A stretch of DNA of 64,000 nt from Parashewanella spongiae (GTDB lineage: Bacteria; Pseudomonadota; Gammaproteobacteria; Enterobacterales; Shewanellaceae): contig NZ_CP037952.1 in assembly GCF_004358345.1 (NCBI RefSeq), positions 5,022,001 to 5,086,000 on the forward strand. Reading direction: 5' to 3'. The notes beneath the pieces are model-generated. The model ran no database searches, was not told the DNA's origin, and saw only the letters and a program-made list of their open reading frames with translations. A program made the translations under genes and the position numbers. This document shows, one piece after another, positions 30,414 through 41,585 of the stretch. How positions within the stretch are numbered: position 1 is the first letter of the stretch; each line of letters begins with the position of its first letter.

Positions 30414-31860
30414 TTGATAACCATTTGTAGCACGCACTGGCTAACATAGCACCGAAAATCCCACTGAAGTTCGACAAATCAACCATCAAACCATGCCACT
30501 GGGATTTTTCAGCAAACTCAGGTAACAGCACAAATAAAATGCTGATCAAGGCCGCTATAGACAAAGATAATATTGCCGTTCGATTAAACCCATGAAAATA
30601 CCAGTACTTTCCGTCTTGTTCGCAATGATACAGTTCAGCTATAACAATACGTTGTTTTTTTATCAAATAGAAATCAGTGATAACAATGCCCAAAACCGGC
30701 CCCATAAAGGCGGCAAGTAAATCTATCGTGTAATGAATAATTTGTGGATTATTAAATAGATTCCAAGGAGTGACACATGCTGATAATAAAGCAGTGATCA
30801 TTCCAGCTGTTTTTAAATTTAATCGGTTTGGCTGTAAATTAGAAAAGTCAAAAGCACTTGAAACAAAATTGGCCACGATATTAATTCCTAAGGTGGCCGT
30901 TATAAAGGTCAAAGCACCAAAAAGCACAGCAGTAAAAGAATCGATACGTGCCACGGTTTCCAATGGATCAAGAATTAATTGCCCAAATACCGGTATTGTC
31001 CCAGCTGTGATAACCACTGTTATGACGGAAAAAAACACAAAATTGACCAAAATACCCAGCAAATTGCCTTTTAATATGTCACGAAAACTAGTGGCATACC
31101 GAGCAAAATCGCCAAAATTAAGGATAACTGGCAAAAAATAAGACACGACGAGAGATACGGATATGACTAATTGCCAACATTGCTGACCTGCCGACAAATT
31201 TTTGGATGCTAAGTTAAAATCAATATTCTCCCAACCTGCTTGTGTCACTATCCAGTACACTAGTAATAGCATTACGGCGTAAACCGCAGGTCCAGCAAAA
31301 TCCACGAAGCGCTTAATGGTTTCAATACCACGCCAAAATAAAATCATTTGCAGTAACCAAATAACGATAAAACACATCCAACCTAGCGAATGTAAACCAG
31401 CAAACAAAGTTCCTTCAGTATATTTCGATAATTGAGGTGCAACATGCAATAACATGATTTGTAGTGACACGGACGCTAAATAGGTTTGAATTCCGTACCA
31501 CACAGTAGCCACAATGCCTCTGATCATTGCGGGAATATTGGCGCCTAGCACTCCGAATGCCAATCGGCAAACTACAGGAAACGGTATACCAGATTTTTGA
31601 CTGGGTTTCGCCATCAAGTTAGTGAGCTTCATCACCACCACTACACTGGTTATTAAGCCAACAAATACCAGCCATGGCTCCATACCCAATGTAAAAAGGC
31701 TGGCCGCAAAGATATAACCGCCAACACTGTGAATATCAGCCATCCAAAAAGCAAAAATATTGTACCAATTCCACGATTGGCGCTGTTTCCCTGATATCGG
31801 AGCCAAATCTTCATTATAGAGCCGTGGGTCATACTGAACATTAGATGGCATAGGAGGCAC
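30394..31860 (-). CDS. NCS1-family nucleobase/allantoin/hydantoin permease
   Basis: A 488-residue membrane protein with about 12 helices. The N-terminal family signature is SWNWYNIFAFWMADIHSVGGYIFAASLF; later LSAGQQCWQLVISVSLVVSYF and NFGDFARYATSF contain conserved NCS1 residues. NCS1 proteins import nucleobases, allantoin or hydantoins with sodium or protons. The convergent allantoinase-like gene suggests allantoin or urate-derived substrate, but this is inference. Confidence 0.85.
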   Translation of the reverse strand: MPPMPSNVQYDPRLYNEDLAPISGKQRQSWNWYNIFAFWMADIHSVGGYIFAASLFTLGMEPWLVFVGLITSVVVVMKLTNLMAKPSQKSGIPFPVVCRLAFGVLGANIPAMIRGIVATVWYGIQTYLASVSLQIMLLHVAPQLSKYTEGTLFAGLHSLGWMCFIVIWLLQMILFWRGIETIKRFVDFAGPAVYAVMLLLVYWIVTQAGWENIDFNLASKNLSAGQQCWQLVISVSLVVSYFLPVILNFGDFARYATSFRDILKGNLLGILVNFVFFSVITVVITAGTIPVFGQLILDPLETVARIDSFTAVLFGALTFITATLGINIVANFVSSAFDFSNLQPNRLNLKTAGMITALLSACVTPWNLFNNPQIIHYTIDLLAAFMGPVLGIVITDFYLIKKQRIVIAELYHCEQDGKYWYFHGFNRTAILSLSIAALISILFVLLPEFAEKSQWHGLMVDLSNFSGIFGAMLASACYKWLSTKPSKA

Positions 31861-31951
31861 TCTTTGGCGTTAAAAAATTAAACAGATTTATTCTCGGGAT
31901 AATTCAAAGGATAGCTGATTGGCTACCGCTTATCGCTTTAATTGATGTTGA

Positions 31952-32534
31952 ACCTAAATAAATCGGTTAAATACAAAATTAAACAACCCGAATTCACCCA
32001 TCAGGTGAGTGCTGAACATTCATACACTTGCCAAAATCACCGCTAGCGGCGTTATAAATTTTTCAAGTAGAAACGAAGTAACGACAGTTTTGTATGTCGG
32101 TAACCACTACTTGCTGCTATTCATGCCTTACTACCAATTACAGTAATTAAATGCTCAACTCAGAGCTATGTATGTACTAAAAGTGCAATCGAAATTGATG
32201 AAGACATAGTTGTTACCGACATACACAACTGTCGTTATTACATTGCTACGTCAAGACAATTTTGAGAAGTAATTTGAGTACATACAAGCTCCCGAAGGGC
32301 ATGGCTAAAGGGTTCCATTACTGCGTTACAAACACTTGAATTATCCTGACAAAAGCACGAAGTGCGTTGAACGCCAGCTTTGTATGGCGGCCGTAGGGAA
32401 TATAGTACTTCGAGCTTGTGCCTTGCACTGAAACCCTTTAGCTCTTGCTGAGTGAGAGATAAGTTACTGTAATTGGTATTACTATCAGTAATTTTTTCTG
32501 CGTATATGAACGCTCCCAACCGATTTATTTAGGT
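31952..32534. repeat. RPT-B copy 2, split by a nested RPT-A and carrying the hairpin cassette
   Basis: RPT-B ends are at 31952 and 32534 with a TGA duplication (31949-31951, 32535-32537). Relative to copy 1 it lacks about 33 bp near the left end. It gains about 31 bp (ACGAAGTAACGACAG... near 32073-32103) between AAGTAGAA and CCACTACTTGC. RPT-A is inserted at 32132-32479. The whole sits between the permease and the 576-residue orphan; the 710-bp gap shows nothing else. Confidence 0.85.
32132..32479 (-). repeat. RPT-A copy 2 (348 bp), inside RPT-B
   Basis: Same TIR as copy 1, opposite orientation, with TTAC on both sides (32128-32131 and 32480-32483). The hairpin module is at 32217-32234. Removing the insert and one duplicate restores the RPT-B sequence GCCTTACTATCAG. 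Confidence 0.9.
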
Positions 32535-32570
32535 TGAAGAATGATATTCTGTTTTTAAATACACCACTTT

Positions 32571-34301
32571 TTAGCTAAAAGACGCTCTTCTTTGTAATTT
32601 AGCCTGAGTATCCTTTAGTGCTTCCTTATCAACAGAAGTCCGCACTTGCCTTCTTATTTTTGCTTTATAGCCGATTTTACAAAAATGATTTGGTCCACTT
32701 TCACAATTGGATTCGTGAATCATCTTGGCGGTATGTTGCCAGAATAACATGGCAAACTTTAAGTCACTGAAGATAATTTTAGCCCCCTTTCTAAAACCAA
32801 AGTGAGCGATAAACTTTTCAATTGAGGATTCAAACAAGCTATTACAAGGTAACGCTTGGTTTTCAATGGCATGCTGACAGCAACTTTGAAAAAGCAAATA
32901 ATTGACGAACATAAAGTTGACGGCGTTCATTGGGATAAGTTCTAGTCGATTAAAAGTATACCGCCCAGCCATGAAATTTGGATCAAGTTTTTCGTCAAAC
33001 GTAAACTCTTGATCAAGAAATGGCCTCTTTTTCTCCATTGATTGCTTCAATTCCAGATATTTTTTCGCCTCATCAAAAGTCAACCATGTTCTCGCAGGCG
33101 TTGCTTTAGAATACTTGAGTAGTAGATCACACAGCTTATAATAATAATTTTTGAATACTTGATTCTCACTTTCTATGAGGAGGGAGAAGCCTTCAATCGC
33201 TCGGCTATTGTCTGCCACTCCAAAGAATTGCAAGCAGTAGGTATCGAGATCGAGAAACATATTCCGATAAGGCTTTGGAATTGTGCTAAGTAATTGGGCG
33301 TGATACAAATCATGCAGCAAACCAAATAACTGATCACAATAGATACGATCAGGACAAGTGAGATTGTTATCCACGAGATCGTTATACACTAATACAGGGT
33401 GTTGTTGCTGAAGTCTCATCACTTTCATATCTTCAGCCGATGTAGCTCCTAGCACTGGCATCATTGCAATAGGATGGCCATGTAACTCACACAATCGCTC
33501 TACTGTTAAAACCGATAAGATATACAAGCGCTTGGTATAAAAATCAAATACCACCGGCCCACTTTCTACAACAATTAACACATTCGCCCACCGCCTCGGT
33601 TTTCCTGGCCTACAGTCTCTTGCTTCTTTTGATTCTCTTACTATTATTTCTTCAGGCGTTTTTTGTTGTCTATTTTTTACCCTTGGAGAAGTCATATTGT
33701 CATTTCTTATAAAAAATGGTGCTTCTTTATCGGTTAATTGACAACAAATAACCTGAGCTTCTTCAGTCGCATATTCAGTCAAGAATTGATGCAATTTAGG
33801 TTTACTTGCTTGACCTCTAGATGAAGCTAAAACTCGTTCTTTGTGTTCTATGTTACTAGGATGGTTGAGATCTAATACTTCAACATTAGATGTTGCAATG
33901 GCGTACTGAGACGGCATAACGGATTGATTAAATTGTTTGAATGTTAAAACAATTTGTGTAGTAAAAAGGTAAATTGACTTGCTGATTTTCCCCATAACGT
34001 ACAAAGCAATAAGAATATTTTCTATCTCTTCTTGTTTGAATTCAACCGCATTCCAATCCTTGCGCTCACAGCATTCGAGCACATACTCAACTCTATTTTC
34101 TTCAAGGCTAAGCAGAGCCTCGATAAGCGCAGAGCAATCATTAACACTCAGGCATAAGTTAGTCATGCACTCATTTTTCATCGCTTTTATTAAGTCAGAA
34201 TGAAATGAGGTCTCATGGCTCTTTTTCTCATAGGACTGCCAAGTTTCAATTGATGAAAATTCAATTAGCGGTCCAACGTGACTCACGTTTGCAGTACACA
34301 C
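32571..34301 (-). CDS. Orphan 576-residue protein, unknown function
   Basis: I do not recognise this protein. The start is GTG, directly after an in-frame TAG, with no clear ribosome site. Visible parts: a helix-rich N-terminus with several Cys (CMTNLCLSVNDCSALIE, YVLECCERKDW), a basic stretch (ARDCRPGKPRRWANV), then a mixed region VVFDFYTKRLYILSV and a conserved-looking core LFGLLHDLYHAQLLSTIPKPYR with an HDxYH motif that could bind a metal. The C-terminus is basic. It has no signal peptide or membrane helix. Flanked by repeats on one side and the rlmB terminator on the other; probably acquired and possibly an effector. Confidence 0.7.
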   Translation of the reverse strand: MCTANVSHVGPLIEFSSIETWQSYEKKSHETSFHSDLIKAMKNECMTNLCLSVNDCSALIEALLSLEENRVEYVLECCERKDWNAVEFKQEEIENILIALYVMGKISKSIYLFTTQIVLTFKQFNQSVMPSQYAIATSNVEVLDLNHPSNIEHKERVLASSRGQASKPKLHQFLTEYATEEAQVICCQLTDKEAPFFIRNDNMTSPRVKNRQQKTPEEIIVRESKEARDCRPGKPRRWANVLIVVESGPVVFDFYTKRLYILSVLTVERLCELHGHPIAMMPVLGATSAEDMKVMRLQQQHPVLVYNDLVDNNLTCPDRIYCDQLFGLLHDLYHAQLLSTIPKPYRNMFLDLDTYCLQFFGVADNSRAIEGFSLLIESENQVFKNYYYKLCDLLLKYSKATPARTWLTFDEAKKYLELKQSMEKKRPFLDQEFTFDEKLDPNFMAGRYTFNRLELIPMNAVNFMFVNYLLFQSCCQHAIENQALPCNSLFESSIEKFIAHFGFRKGAKIIFSDLKFAMLFWQHTAKMIHESNCESGPNHFCKIGYKAKIRRQVRTSVDKEALKDTQAKLQRRASFS

Positions 34302-34465
34302 CTAAGATACTCTACAAGATAAATTACGTACTCCCATTGTGCGCGAATTTAAGTAAATAACGGTTAAATTAAATAAAAAGTAATGCAGAATTCATTATTC
34401 AACCTAGAAAATCAGTTGGCGGCGATATTAAGCCTAAATAAATTGGTATAACTCTCCCATCTACC

Positions 34466-34494
34466 AAAAAGGCAGCTATATCAGCTACCTTTTT
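34466..34494. terminator. Terminator after rlmB
   Basis: The stem AAAAAGGCAGCT / AGCTACCTTTTT has one mismatch and a 5-nt loop, with T-runs on either strand. It lies 24 bp after the rlmB stop. Confidence 0.7.
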
Positions 34495-34517
34495 ATCTTT
34501 TAAAATCAAATCGTAAG

Positions 34518-35252
34518 TTATCTTTGTCTTACCGCTTCGAACAAGCACACACCTGTTGCAACCGACACGTTCAAACTTGATACCTGCCCGGCCATGGGAA
34601 TGGAGACTAAACTATCACAGGCTTCACGGGTAAGGCGACGTAGTCCTTTTCCTTCTGCGCCCATTGCAATAGCCAGTGAGCCTTTTAAGTCTGCTTGATA
34701 TAAATCACTGTCGGCTTCGCCCGCCGTACCAATAATCCAAACACCAACTTGTTGGATGTGACGCATGGTGCGCGCCAGATTTGTCACTTGAAAAACAGGC
34801 ACAATTTCAGCAGCGCCGCAAGCCACTTTACTCACTGTTGAGGTAACTGTAACCGAATTATCTTTTGGAATAATGATCCCATGAACACCTGCTGCATCAG
34901 CATTACGTAAACAAGCGCCTAAATTATGCGGATCCGTTACCCCATCTAAAATCAGTAAAAATGGTTTATCTGTTTTTTTGAGCAGAACATCAAGATCGTT
35001 TTCTGTCAGAGCTTTCGCAGGCTTAACTCGTGCCACAACACCTTGGTGCTGGCCACTTTGTGCTTTATCTTCAAGTGTCTTTTTTGCTGCTCTTTGCACC
35101 GTAACGCCAGTATTGTTAGCTAACGAAACAATTTTTTTTAGGCGGTCATCTTCCCGACCTTGCAACAACCATAAATCGAGTACACGTTCTGGTGCTTGAG
35201 TTAATAAAGATTCAACGGCATAAATGCCGTACATCATATCTTGTTTTTTCAT
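34518..35252 (-). CDS. rlmB: 23S rRNA (guanosine-2'-O-)-methyltransferase RlmB
   Basis: A 244-residue SPOUT-class enzyme: N-terminal substrate-binding domain ([25 protein letters not shown]), then motifs [28 protein letters not shown] (in parts), [17 protein letters not shown] and [14 protein letters not shown] forming the knot. It methylates G2251 of 23S rRNA in E. coli. It follows rnr by 9 bp, as in E. coli and Shewanella. Confidence 0.97.
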   Translation of the reverse strand: MKKQDMMYGIYAVESLLTQAPERVLDLWLLQGREDDRLKKIVSLANNTGVTVQRAAKKTLEDKAQSGQHQGVVARVKPAKALTENDLDVLLKKTDKPFLLILDGVTDPHNLGACLRNADAAGVHGIIIPKDNSVTVTSTVSKVACGAAEIVPVFQVTNLARTMRHIQQVGVWIIGTAGEADSDLYQADLKGSLAIAMGAEGKGLRRLTREACDSLVSIPMAGQVSSLNVSVATGVCLFEAVRQR

Positions 35253-35261
35253 AGTAATATC

Positions 35262-37718
35262 TTACTTCTTAACTGTTCGTTTTTTCACGCGAGTTCTGCT
35301 TTTAGATTTCTTCGCAGTTCCTGATTTTGTATTGTTAGTTTGGGTTTTATTTTTAGCTGTTTTTTTCACCGAGTCTTTCTTTTTCGGATCTGTTGCCTTA
35401 GCTTTGCGTGAGTATTTAGCTTTATCAGAACCTGTTGATGATTCCTTTTTTGACTTAGCCTGCTTAGCACCTTCAATATTAACCCGCTCTCTTGCGGTTA
35501 ATGGTTTACGCGCTCCGCTTTTACGCCTCGATTTTGAATCACCCACAATGGCTAAATCAATTTGTCTGTCATCAAGGTTCACCCCTGCAACACTAACCGT
35601 GACTGCATCACCGAGTTGATAAACTTGTCCCGAGCTTTCACCGATCAAACGCTGTCGACTCGGATCAAATTGGAAATAATCGCTCGCCAAGGTCGATACA
35701 TGAACTAACCCATCAATAAACAACTTGTTAAGGCGTACAAAAAAACCAAAGTTAGTTACGGAAGCAATCACACCATCGAAGGTATCACCAACATGATCCT
35801 GCATGAACTCGCACTTAAGCCAGTCACTGACATCGCGCGTAGCTTCATCGGCGCGGCGTTCATAATTCGAACAGGTTTCCGCTAATACATCCAGCTCTTC
35901 GAGTTGATAATGATAACCGCCATCACGTGTCCATTTTTCTTTATTTTCGCCTTGTTCTTTAGCCAGTAAGTGCCTAATTACACGATGCAATACCAAGTCT
36001 GGATAACGACGAATGGGCGATGTGAAGTGTGCGTATTGCTCTAAGGCTAAACCAAAGTGACCATTATTGTCAGGTGTATAGACCGCTTGGCGCATCGAAC
36101 GCAGCAACATCACTTGGATCAACTCAGCATCTGGCCTGTCTGCTATCTCCAACATCAAATTCTGATAGTCAATTGGATCAGGCTCATTACCGCCGTCCAT
36201 GGTCAAACCCCGTTCGGCTAAAAAGGCTTTAAAGTTACTCAGCTTTTGATCAGACGGAGAATCATGCACACGATATAACACTTCACCTTTATGCTTTTTA
36301 ACAAACTTCGCGGCGGCTACATTAGCCAAAATCATACATTCTTCAATGATTTTGTGTGCTTGATTACGGCTGCGTGGTTCGATGCGTTCAATTTTACGTT
36401 GTTCATTAAAAATAAACTGGGTTTCAAGGGTCTCAAAACCAATAGCACCTCGAACAGCACGTTGCTCATTTAAGGTTAAATATAAGCTCTGTAAGCACTG
36501 TAAATGTGGTAGTAAAGCTTGGTGTTCATCCAGCCCTTGTGCGCCTTCGAGCATGGCCGCCACTTGGGTATAAGTGAACCGCGCATGGGAATGCATTACC
36601 GCAGGATAGAATTTGTAACCTGATAACTTACCATTGGCTGAAATGGTCATTTCAGTCACCATACATAAACGATCCACCTTAGGCTTTAATGAACATAACC
36701 CGTTCGACAGCTTTTCAGGCAGCATTGGGATCACTTGTGATGGGAAATATACCGATGTACCACGTGATTGTGCTTCTTTATCTAACGCTGAATCGGTGCG
36801 TACATAATGACTGACATCGGCAATCGCGACCCACAAGCGCCAGCCACCACTTTTTTTAGTTTCCGCATAAACGGCATCGTCAAAGTCTCTGGCGTCTTCA
36901 CCATCGATGGTCACTAATGGTAAATGGCGTAAATCAACGCGGTTTTGCTTTTCCTCTTCAGTCACGTCATCAGGAATGCGGCGTAATTTTTTTTCAATCA
37001 CACTTGACCATTCATGAGGCAGATCATAATTACGCAGCGCGATCTGAATTTCCATACCCGGTGCCATTTGCTGACCAAGTACTTCAACAACTTTCGCAGT
37101 GGCTTTAATATAACGGCTAGGACGGCGTGTCAGTTCGAGCACGACTACATCGCCATGTCTCGCACCATTTTTATCTTCTTTAGGTATGAGTATTTCTTGG
37201 CTGATGCGTCTGTCATCGGCGACAACAAATCCCATTCCTGCATCGAGGTAATAGCGACCAACCAGCGGCGCTTTTCGCTCTGATACTAAACGCACAATGC
37301 GCGCGTCACGGCGGCCACGTTTATCTGATCCCGCTTTTTGTGCCAGCACTTTATCGCCATGAAAGTACATTTGCATATCACGGGCGGAGATGTACAAATC
37401 ATCGCCACCTTCATCTGGCTTAAACCAGCCAAAACCATCTCGATGACCTAACACAGTGCCGGTAATTAAATCCATTCGTTCTGGCAAACCATAACTGTGA
37501 CCGCGGGTATACACTAACTGTCCATCACGCTCCATTGCACGTAAACGACGACGAAGGCCTTCGAGTTGTTCTTCATCGGTGATGTCTAACGCGGTAGCAA
37601 TTTTTTCACGTGTCATCGGTGAGGTTTGCTTGGTTAAGTACGCTAAAATGTACTCACGACTTGGGATAGGGTTTTCGTATTTATCTTGTTCACGCTCAAA
37701 ATGAGGGTCTATTGTCAT
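35262..37718 (-). CDS. rnr: Ribonuclease R
   Basis: An 818-residue RNase II-family exonuclease. It has an N-terminal helix-turn-helix (SPMTREKIATALDITDEEQL), cold-shock domains, the RNB catalytic core with TIDGEDARDFDDAVYAE, an S1 domain (VGDTFDGVIASVTNFGFFVRL) and a long Lys-rich tail from about residue 745. It degrades structured RNA 3' to 5' and acts in rRNA quality control. It is co-transcribed with rlmB. Confidence 0.98.
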   Translation of the reverse strand: MTIDPHFEREQDKYENPIPSREYILAYLTKQTSPMTREKIATALDITDEEQLEGLRRRLRAMERDGQLVYTRGHSYGLPERMDLITGTVLGHRDGFGWFKPDEGGDDLYISARDMQMYFHGDKVLAQKAGSDKRGRRDARIVRLVSERKAPLVGRYYLDAGMGFVVADDRRISQEILIPKEDKNGARHGDVVVLELTRRPSRYIKATAKVVEVLGQQMAPGMEIQIALRNYDLPHEWSSVIEKKLRRIPDDVTEEEKQNRVDLRHLPLVTIDGEDARDFDDAVYAETKKSGGWRLWVAIADVSHYVRTDSALDKEAQSRGTSVYFPSQVIPMLPEKLSNGLCSLKPKVDRLCMVTEMTISANGKLSGYKFYPAVMHSHARFTYTQVAAMLEGAQGLDEHQALLPHLQCLQSLYLTLNEQRAVRGAIGFETLETQFIFNEQRKIERIEPRSRNQAHKIIEECMILANVAAAKFVKKHKGEVLYRVHDSPSDQKLSNFKAFLAERGLTMDGGNEPDPIDYQNLMLEIADRPDAELIQVMLLRSMRQAVYTPDNNGHFGLALEQYAHFTSPIRRYPDLVLHRVIRHLLAKEQGENKEKWTRDGGYHYQLEELDVLAETCSNYERRADEATRDVSDWLKCEFMQDHVGDTFDGVIASVTNFGFFVRLNKLFIDGLVHVSTLASDYFQFDPSRQRLIGESSGQVYQLGDAVTVSVAGVNLDDRQIDLAIVGDSKSRRKSGARKPLTARERVNIEGAKQAKSKKESSTGSDKAKYSRKAKATDPKKKDSVKKTAKNKTQTNNTKSGTAKKSKSRTRVKKRTVKK

Positions 37719-37751
37719 TCATGTTCCAATTTTTTATGGCAGAAAAGGTCT

Positions 37752-38360
37752 TCAATAGCCTCTTTCTGCACGTTTAACAGCACTGACGGGCATTTTTGTC
37801 GCCAATTGCTGTAATAAATGTTCGGCTTGTTGCTTAGTATGTTGCGAGTCAAAAGTATTGTTATGCAATAAACGGTAACCTGTTTCATAGTCTACAGGGC
37901 TACCGATATCTTCAATAAATAACTTCACCAACAGCATTTGTGCCGGAATATAACCGCTGTATGCAGCGGGCAAGGCATACTTCATTGCCTTGTCTTTATT
38001 TTGTATCACTAACTCGCCTTTATCATGGTAGCTGGCTAAACGATACATGGCCTCAGCTAAACCTTGTTTAGCACTGTCTGCCACCAAAGTCATACCACGC
38101 TTCAAGTCAGTGTTCACACAGGTCCCTGTATTGAGCATTTCACCCCATAAAAATTGATACAAGGGCTCTTTTAATACTTCAGCTCGTGCTTCAATGTCTT
38201 GCACAAGCTGGCAATCATCTGCTTTTACTCGTTGCAAATACTGGTTATTACGGATCAACTGTGACAATTGCTTTTGTGAATATATGTCGACGGCCTCTAG
38301 CTCTGCCTTTGCAGTGAGACTTAAACATAACAACATAACAGTGCTAATGATACGTAACAT
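37752..38360 (-). CDS. motX: MotX, sodium-driven flagellar motor T-ring protein
   Basis: About 202 residues from the ATG at 38360, which places a signal peptide (LRIISTVMLLCLSLTAKA) at the N-terminus; an upstream in-frame ATG at 38402 would hide it. It matches Vibrio MotX: DCQLVQDIEARAEVLKEPLYQFLWGEML with CVNTDLKRGMTL, Sel1-like repeats, and IEDIGSPVDYETGYRLLHN. MotX and MotY form the T-ring that anchors PomAB stators. In Shewanella motX also sits by rnr. Its upstream side is filled by repeats. Confidence 0.9.
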   Translation of the reverse strand: MLRIISTVMLLCLSLTAKAELEAVDIYSQKQLSQLIRNNQYLQRVKADDCQLVQDIEARAEVLKEPLYQFLWGEMLNTGTCVNTDLKRGMTLVADSAKQGLAEAMYRLASYHDKGELVIQNKDKAMKYALPAAYSGYIPAQMLLVKLFIEDIGSPVDYETGYRLLHNNTFDSQHTKQQAEHLLQQLATKMPVSAVKRAERGY

Positions 38361-38512
38361 AAGCGATCTCAATGACAGGAATATTACTCTATGCATCGGC
38401 ATTATAACTCATTTCTTGAGCAATCGATGATTCTAGGGGCAAAAAGAACATAATAAATGGAATTGTTAATTCGATCTTAACGGTTGGCTCCTGAAATGTA
38501 GATTATTCCGTT

Positions 38513-39047
38513 CAACTTAGAAACATCAGTTGACTGCGTTCTCAAGCGTAGAAAAAAATGGCTGATAGTAATACCAATTACAGTAATTAACTTCCCACTT
38601 AGCAAGAGCTAAAGGATTTCAGTACAAGGCGCAAGTTTGAAGTACTATCGGGATAATTCAAAAACTTGTAACGTAGTAATGGAATCCTTTAGTCTTGCCC
38701 TTCGGGAGCTTGTATGTGTCCAAATTACTACGCAAAACTGTCTCAACGTAGCAATGTAATAACGACAGTTTTGTATGTCGGTAATAACTATGTCTTCATC
38801 AATTTCACTTGTACTTTGAACACATACATAGCTCTGAGCTGGGAATTTAATTACTGTAATTGGTATAAGGCGTAGCTTGCAGCAAATAGTTATTTTACTT
38901 GCAAAAGTTACAACGCAGATAGCAGTCATTTTAGCAAGCTTGTGAGCGTAAAGCACTTCACTCATTGGGTGAAAGCCATGATGATAAAATCTTATTATTG
39001 CTCAAATAGTTACTCGTATACTCAGCGTTCAACTGATGTTTTTAGGT
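38513..39047. repeat. RPT-B copy 4, diverged, split by RPT-A
   Basis: Reverse-orientation RPT-B, clearly older: AACTTAGAAACATCAGTTG at the left and CAACTGATGTTTTTAGGTT at the right, with recognisable inner parts (TTACTTGCAAAAGTTACAACGCAGATAGC; the middle in pieces). RPT-A is nested at 38572-38865. This fills most of the 898-bp gap between motX and purA; I see no gene in it. Confidence 0.7.
38572..38865 (+). repeat. RPT-A copy 3 (294 bp, internal deletion), inside RPT-B
   Basis: Perfect 18-bp TIRs and a TAA duplication (38569-38571, 38866-38868). Compared with copy 1 it lacks about 54 bp around the GGCCGCCATAC segment, otherwise nearly identical. The hairpin module is at 38763-38780. Confidence 0.9.
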
Positions 39048-39184
39048 TCAACCACACTATCATCGCAATTAAAGAACTCATGGCAAGCAAACGGAATGAA
39101 ATGCCACAATGAAGCTATGGTGAGGTATTAAAGAGCACTAGCGAAAAGTGTCCCCATATTGCCACCCCGGGTATTAGCAGATAC

Positions 39185-39218
39185 AAAAATGCCGCTCAAT
39201 AATATGAGCGGCATTTTT
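39185..39218. terminator. Strong bidirectional terminator after purA
   Basis: A 14-bp stem AAAAATGCCGCTCA / TGAGCGGCATTTTT with a 6-nt loop, T-runs on both strands, 40 bp past the purA stop. Confidence 0.85.
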
Positions 39219-39258
39219 ATTGCAGTCAATTAACTGAGTAATTTAGATACTGAAAGAT

Positions 39259-40575
<1,317 letters not shown>

Positions 40576-40621
40576 TTAAAAACGGATTCTAACAGATTTG
40601 AGCCATGAAAAGGCAAGCAAT

Positions 40622-40810
40622 TTATGAAAAAATAACCAATAAAACCAAACCTGCCGTCACCAAGCACCCTCCCAGCCGTTGCATAGCCTGAGGAGACTGT
40701 TCTGAAAATGAAGCTAATACCTTTTTCCAGCGCTTTGGGATCAATAAAGGCCCAAAACCTTCAAAAATGAGCATTAAGCCTAAAGCGAGCATGATTACTG
40801 TAAATGTCAT
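40622..40810 (-). CDS. yjeT: DUF2065 (YjeT-like) small membrane protein
   Basis: A 62-residue protein with two hydrophobic helices (VIMLALGLMLIFEGFGPLLIP and LGGCLVTAGLVLLVIF) separated by a basic loop. It matches E. coli YjeT in size, motif FEGFGPLLIPKRWKK and position just upstream of purA. Function is unknown. Confidence 0.88.
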   Translation of the reverse strand: MTFTVIMLALGLMLIFEGFGPLLIPKRWKKVLASFSEQSPQAMQRLGGCLVTAGLVLLVIFS

Positions 40811-40919
40811 ACATTCCCTTTTAAATTAAGTATTGTGATTTCCGTCTTCAGCAGCTACGAGATGGGTATGTAAAACTCCCTCTATTTAATACTTCGAAAA
40901 TAATATTCTTTGAACGTTT

Positions 40920-41393
40920 TCATAAACTCATATCTAATGCTTCAAACTGTAATTTATACTCATTTCTGTGCATTTTCCCTTTGAGTATTCCTTGCAACTC
41001 AGCTGATAGTTTATTGGAGTAAAGTCCGTGAACCGTATCACAATTGAATTGATATTTTTTTATATTTGTAATTAGTGTATTTATATTTTCGTTATTCACA
41101 TTGCACCCAAGAAAAATGCGTCCTATTTTTCTTGGGTGCCCCAGACAACCTTCATTTATTCGTGAAAAGAACATAGTGTCGTTACCATCTGAGTTATGCC
41201 AAAGCTTGCTGATTAATCCCAAACTTCCAGTGGAGTTAATCCCAATGTGATCCGGTTTGATGAAATACGTTTTATCTTTTTCAGATTTCTTATCATCTAT
41301 ACATTTTATTCGATCTGAATACTTACCTAAGATTTCTTTTGCTATCTCATATCCATTTTTTTGAGAATAATTGTAGTAACCCAAATGAATCAC
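40920..41393 (-). CDS. Orphan 157-residue protein, unknown function
   Basis: Not recognised. It starts at GTG without a good ribosome site and reads MIHLGYYNYSQKNGYEIAKE, rich in Asn, Lys and Ile, in an AT-rich stretch unlike rpsI and purA around it. Motif-like part: GCLGHPRKIGRIFLGCNV. No signal peptide or membrane helix. Two GC-rich hairpins (CGCCCCAAGGGGCG at 41396-41409 and GCCGCAAGCGGC at 41444-41455) lie just upstream. It may be a transferred gene or a fragment of a longer one. Confidence 0.5.
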   Translation of the reverse strand: MIHLGYYNYSQKNGYEIAKEILGKYSDRIKCIDDKKSEKDKTYFIKPDHIGINSTGSLGLISKLWHNSDGNDTMFFSRINEGCLGHPRKIGRIFLGCNVNNENINTLITNIKKYQFNCDTVHGLYSNKLSAELQGILKGKMHRNEYKLQFEALDMSL

Positions 41394-41537
41394 CCCGCCC
41401 CAAGGGGCGAGGTATCAATTAGTTAGATAAAGACGTTAGTCCGCCGCAAGCGGCTAGGAATTTACCCTACTGAGATTAAATAGTATTTATGATGTTCGCA
41501 AGACAAGTGAATACAAAAGCTGTTTTATTTCCCATAA

Positions 41538-41563
41538 AAAAACCCAGCATAAGCTGGGTTTTT
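41538..41563 (-). terminator. Terminator after rpsI
   Basis: The 11-bp stem AAAAACCCAGC / GCTGGGTTTTT with an ATAA loop lies 23 bp after the rpsI stop; T-run on both strands. Confidence 0.85.
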
Positions 41564-41585
41564 CGACAAACTCCTGAGCGTAATA

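Noticed and set aside
34434-34450. CCTAAATAAATTGGTATA as another RPT-B/RPT-A copy
   Set aside because: Only about 18 bp resemble fused repeat ends; too short to call an element.
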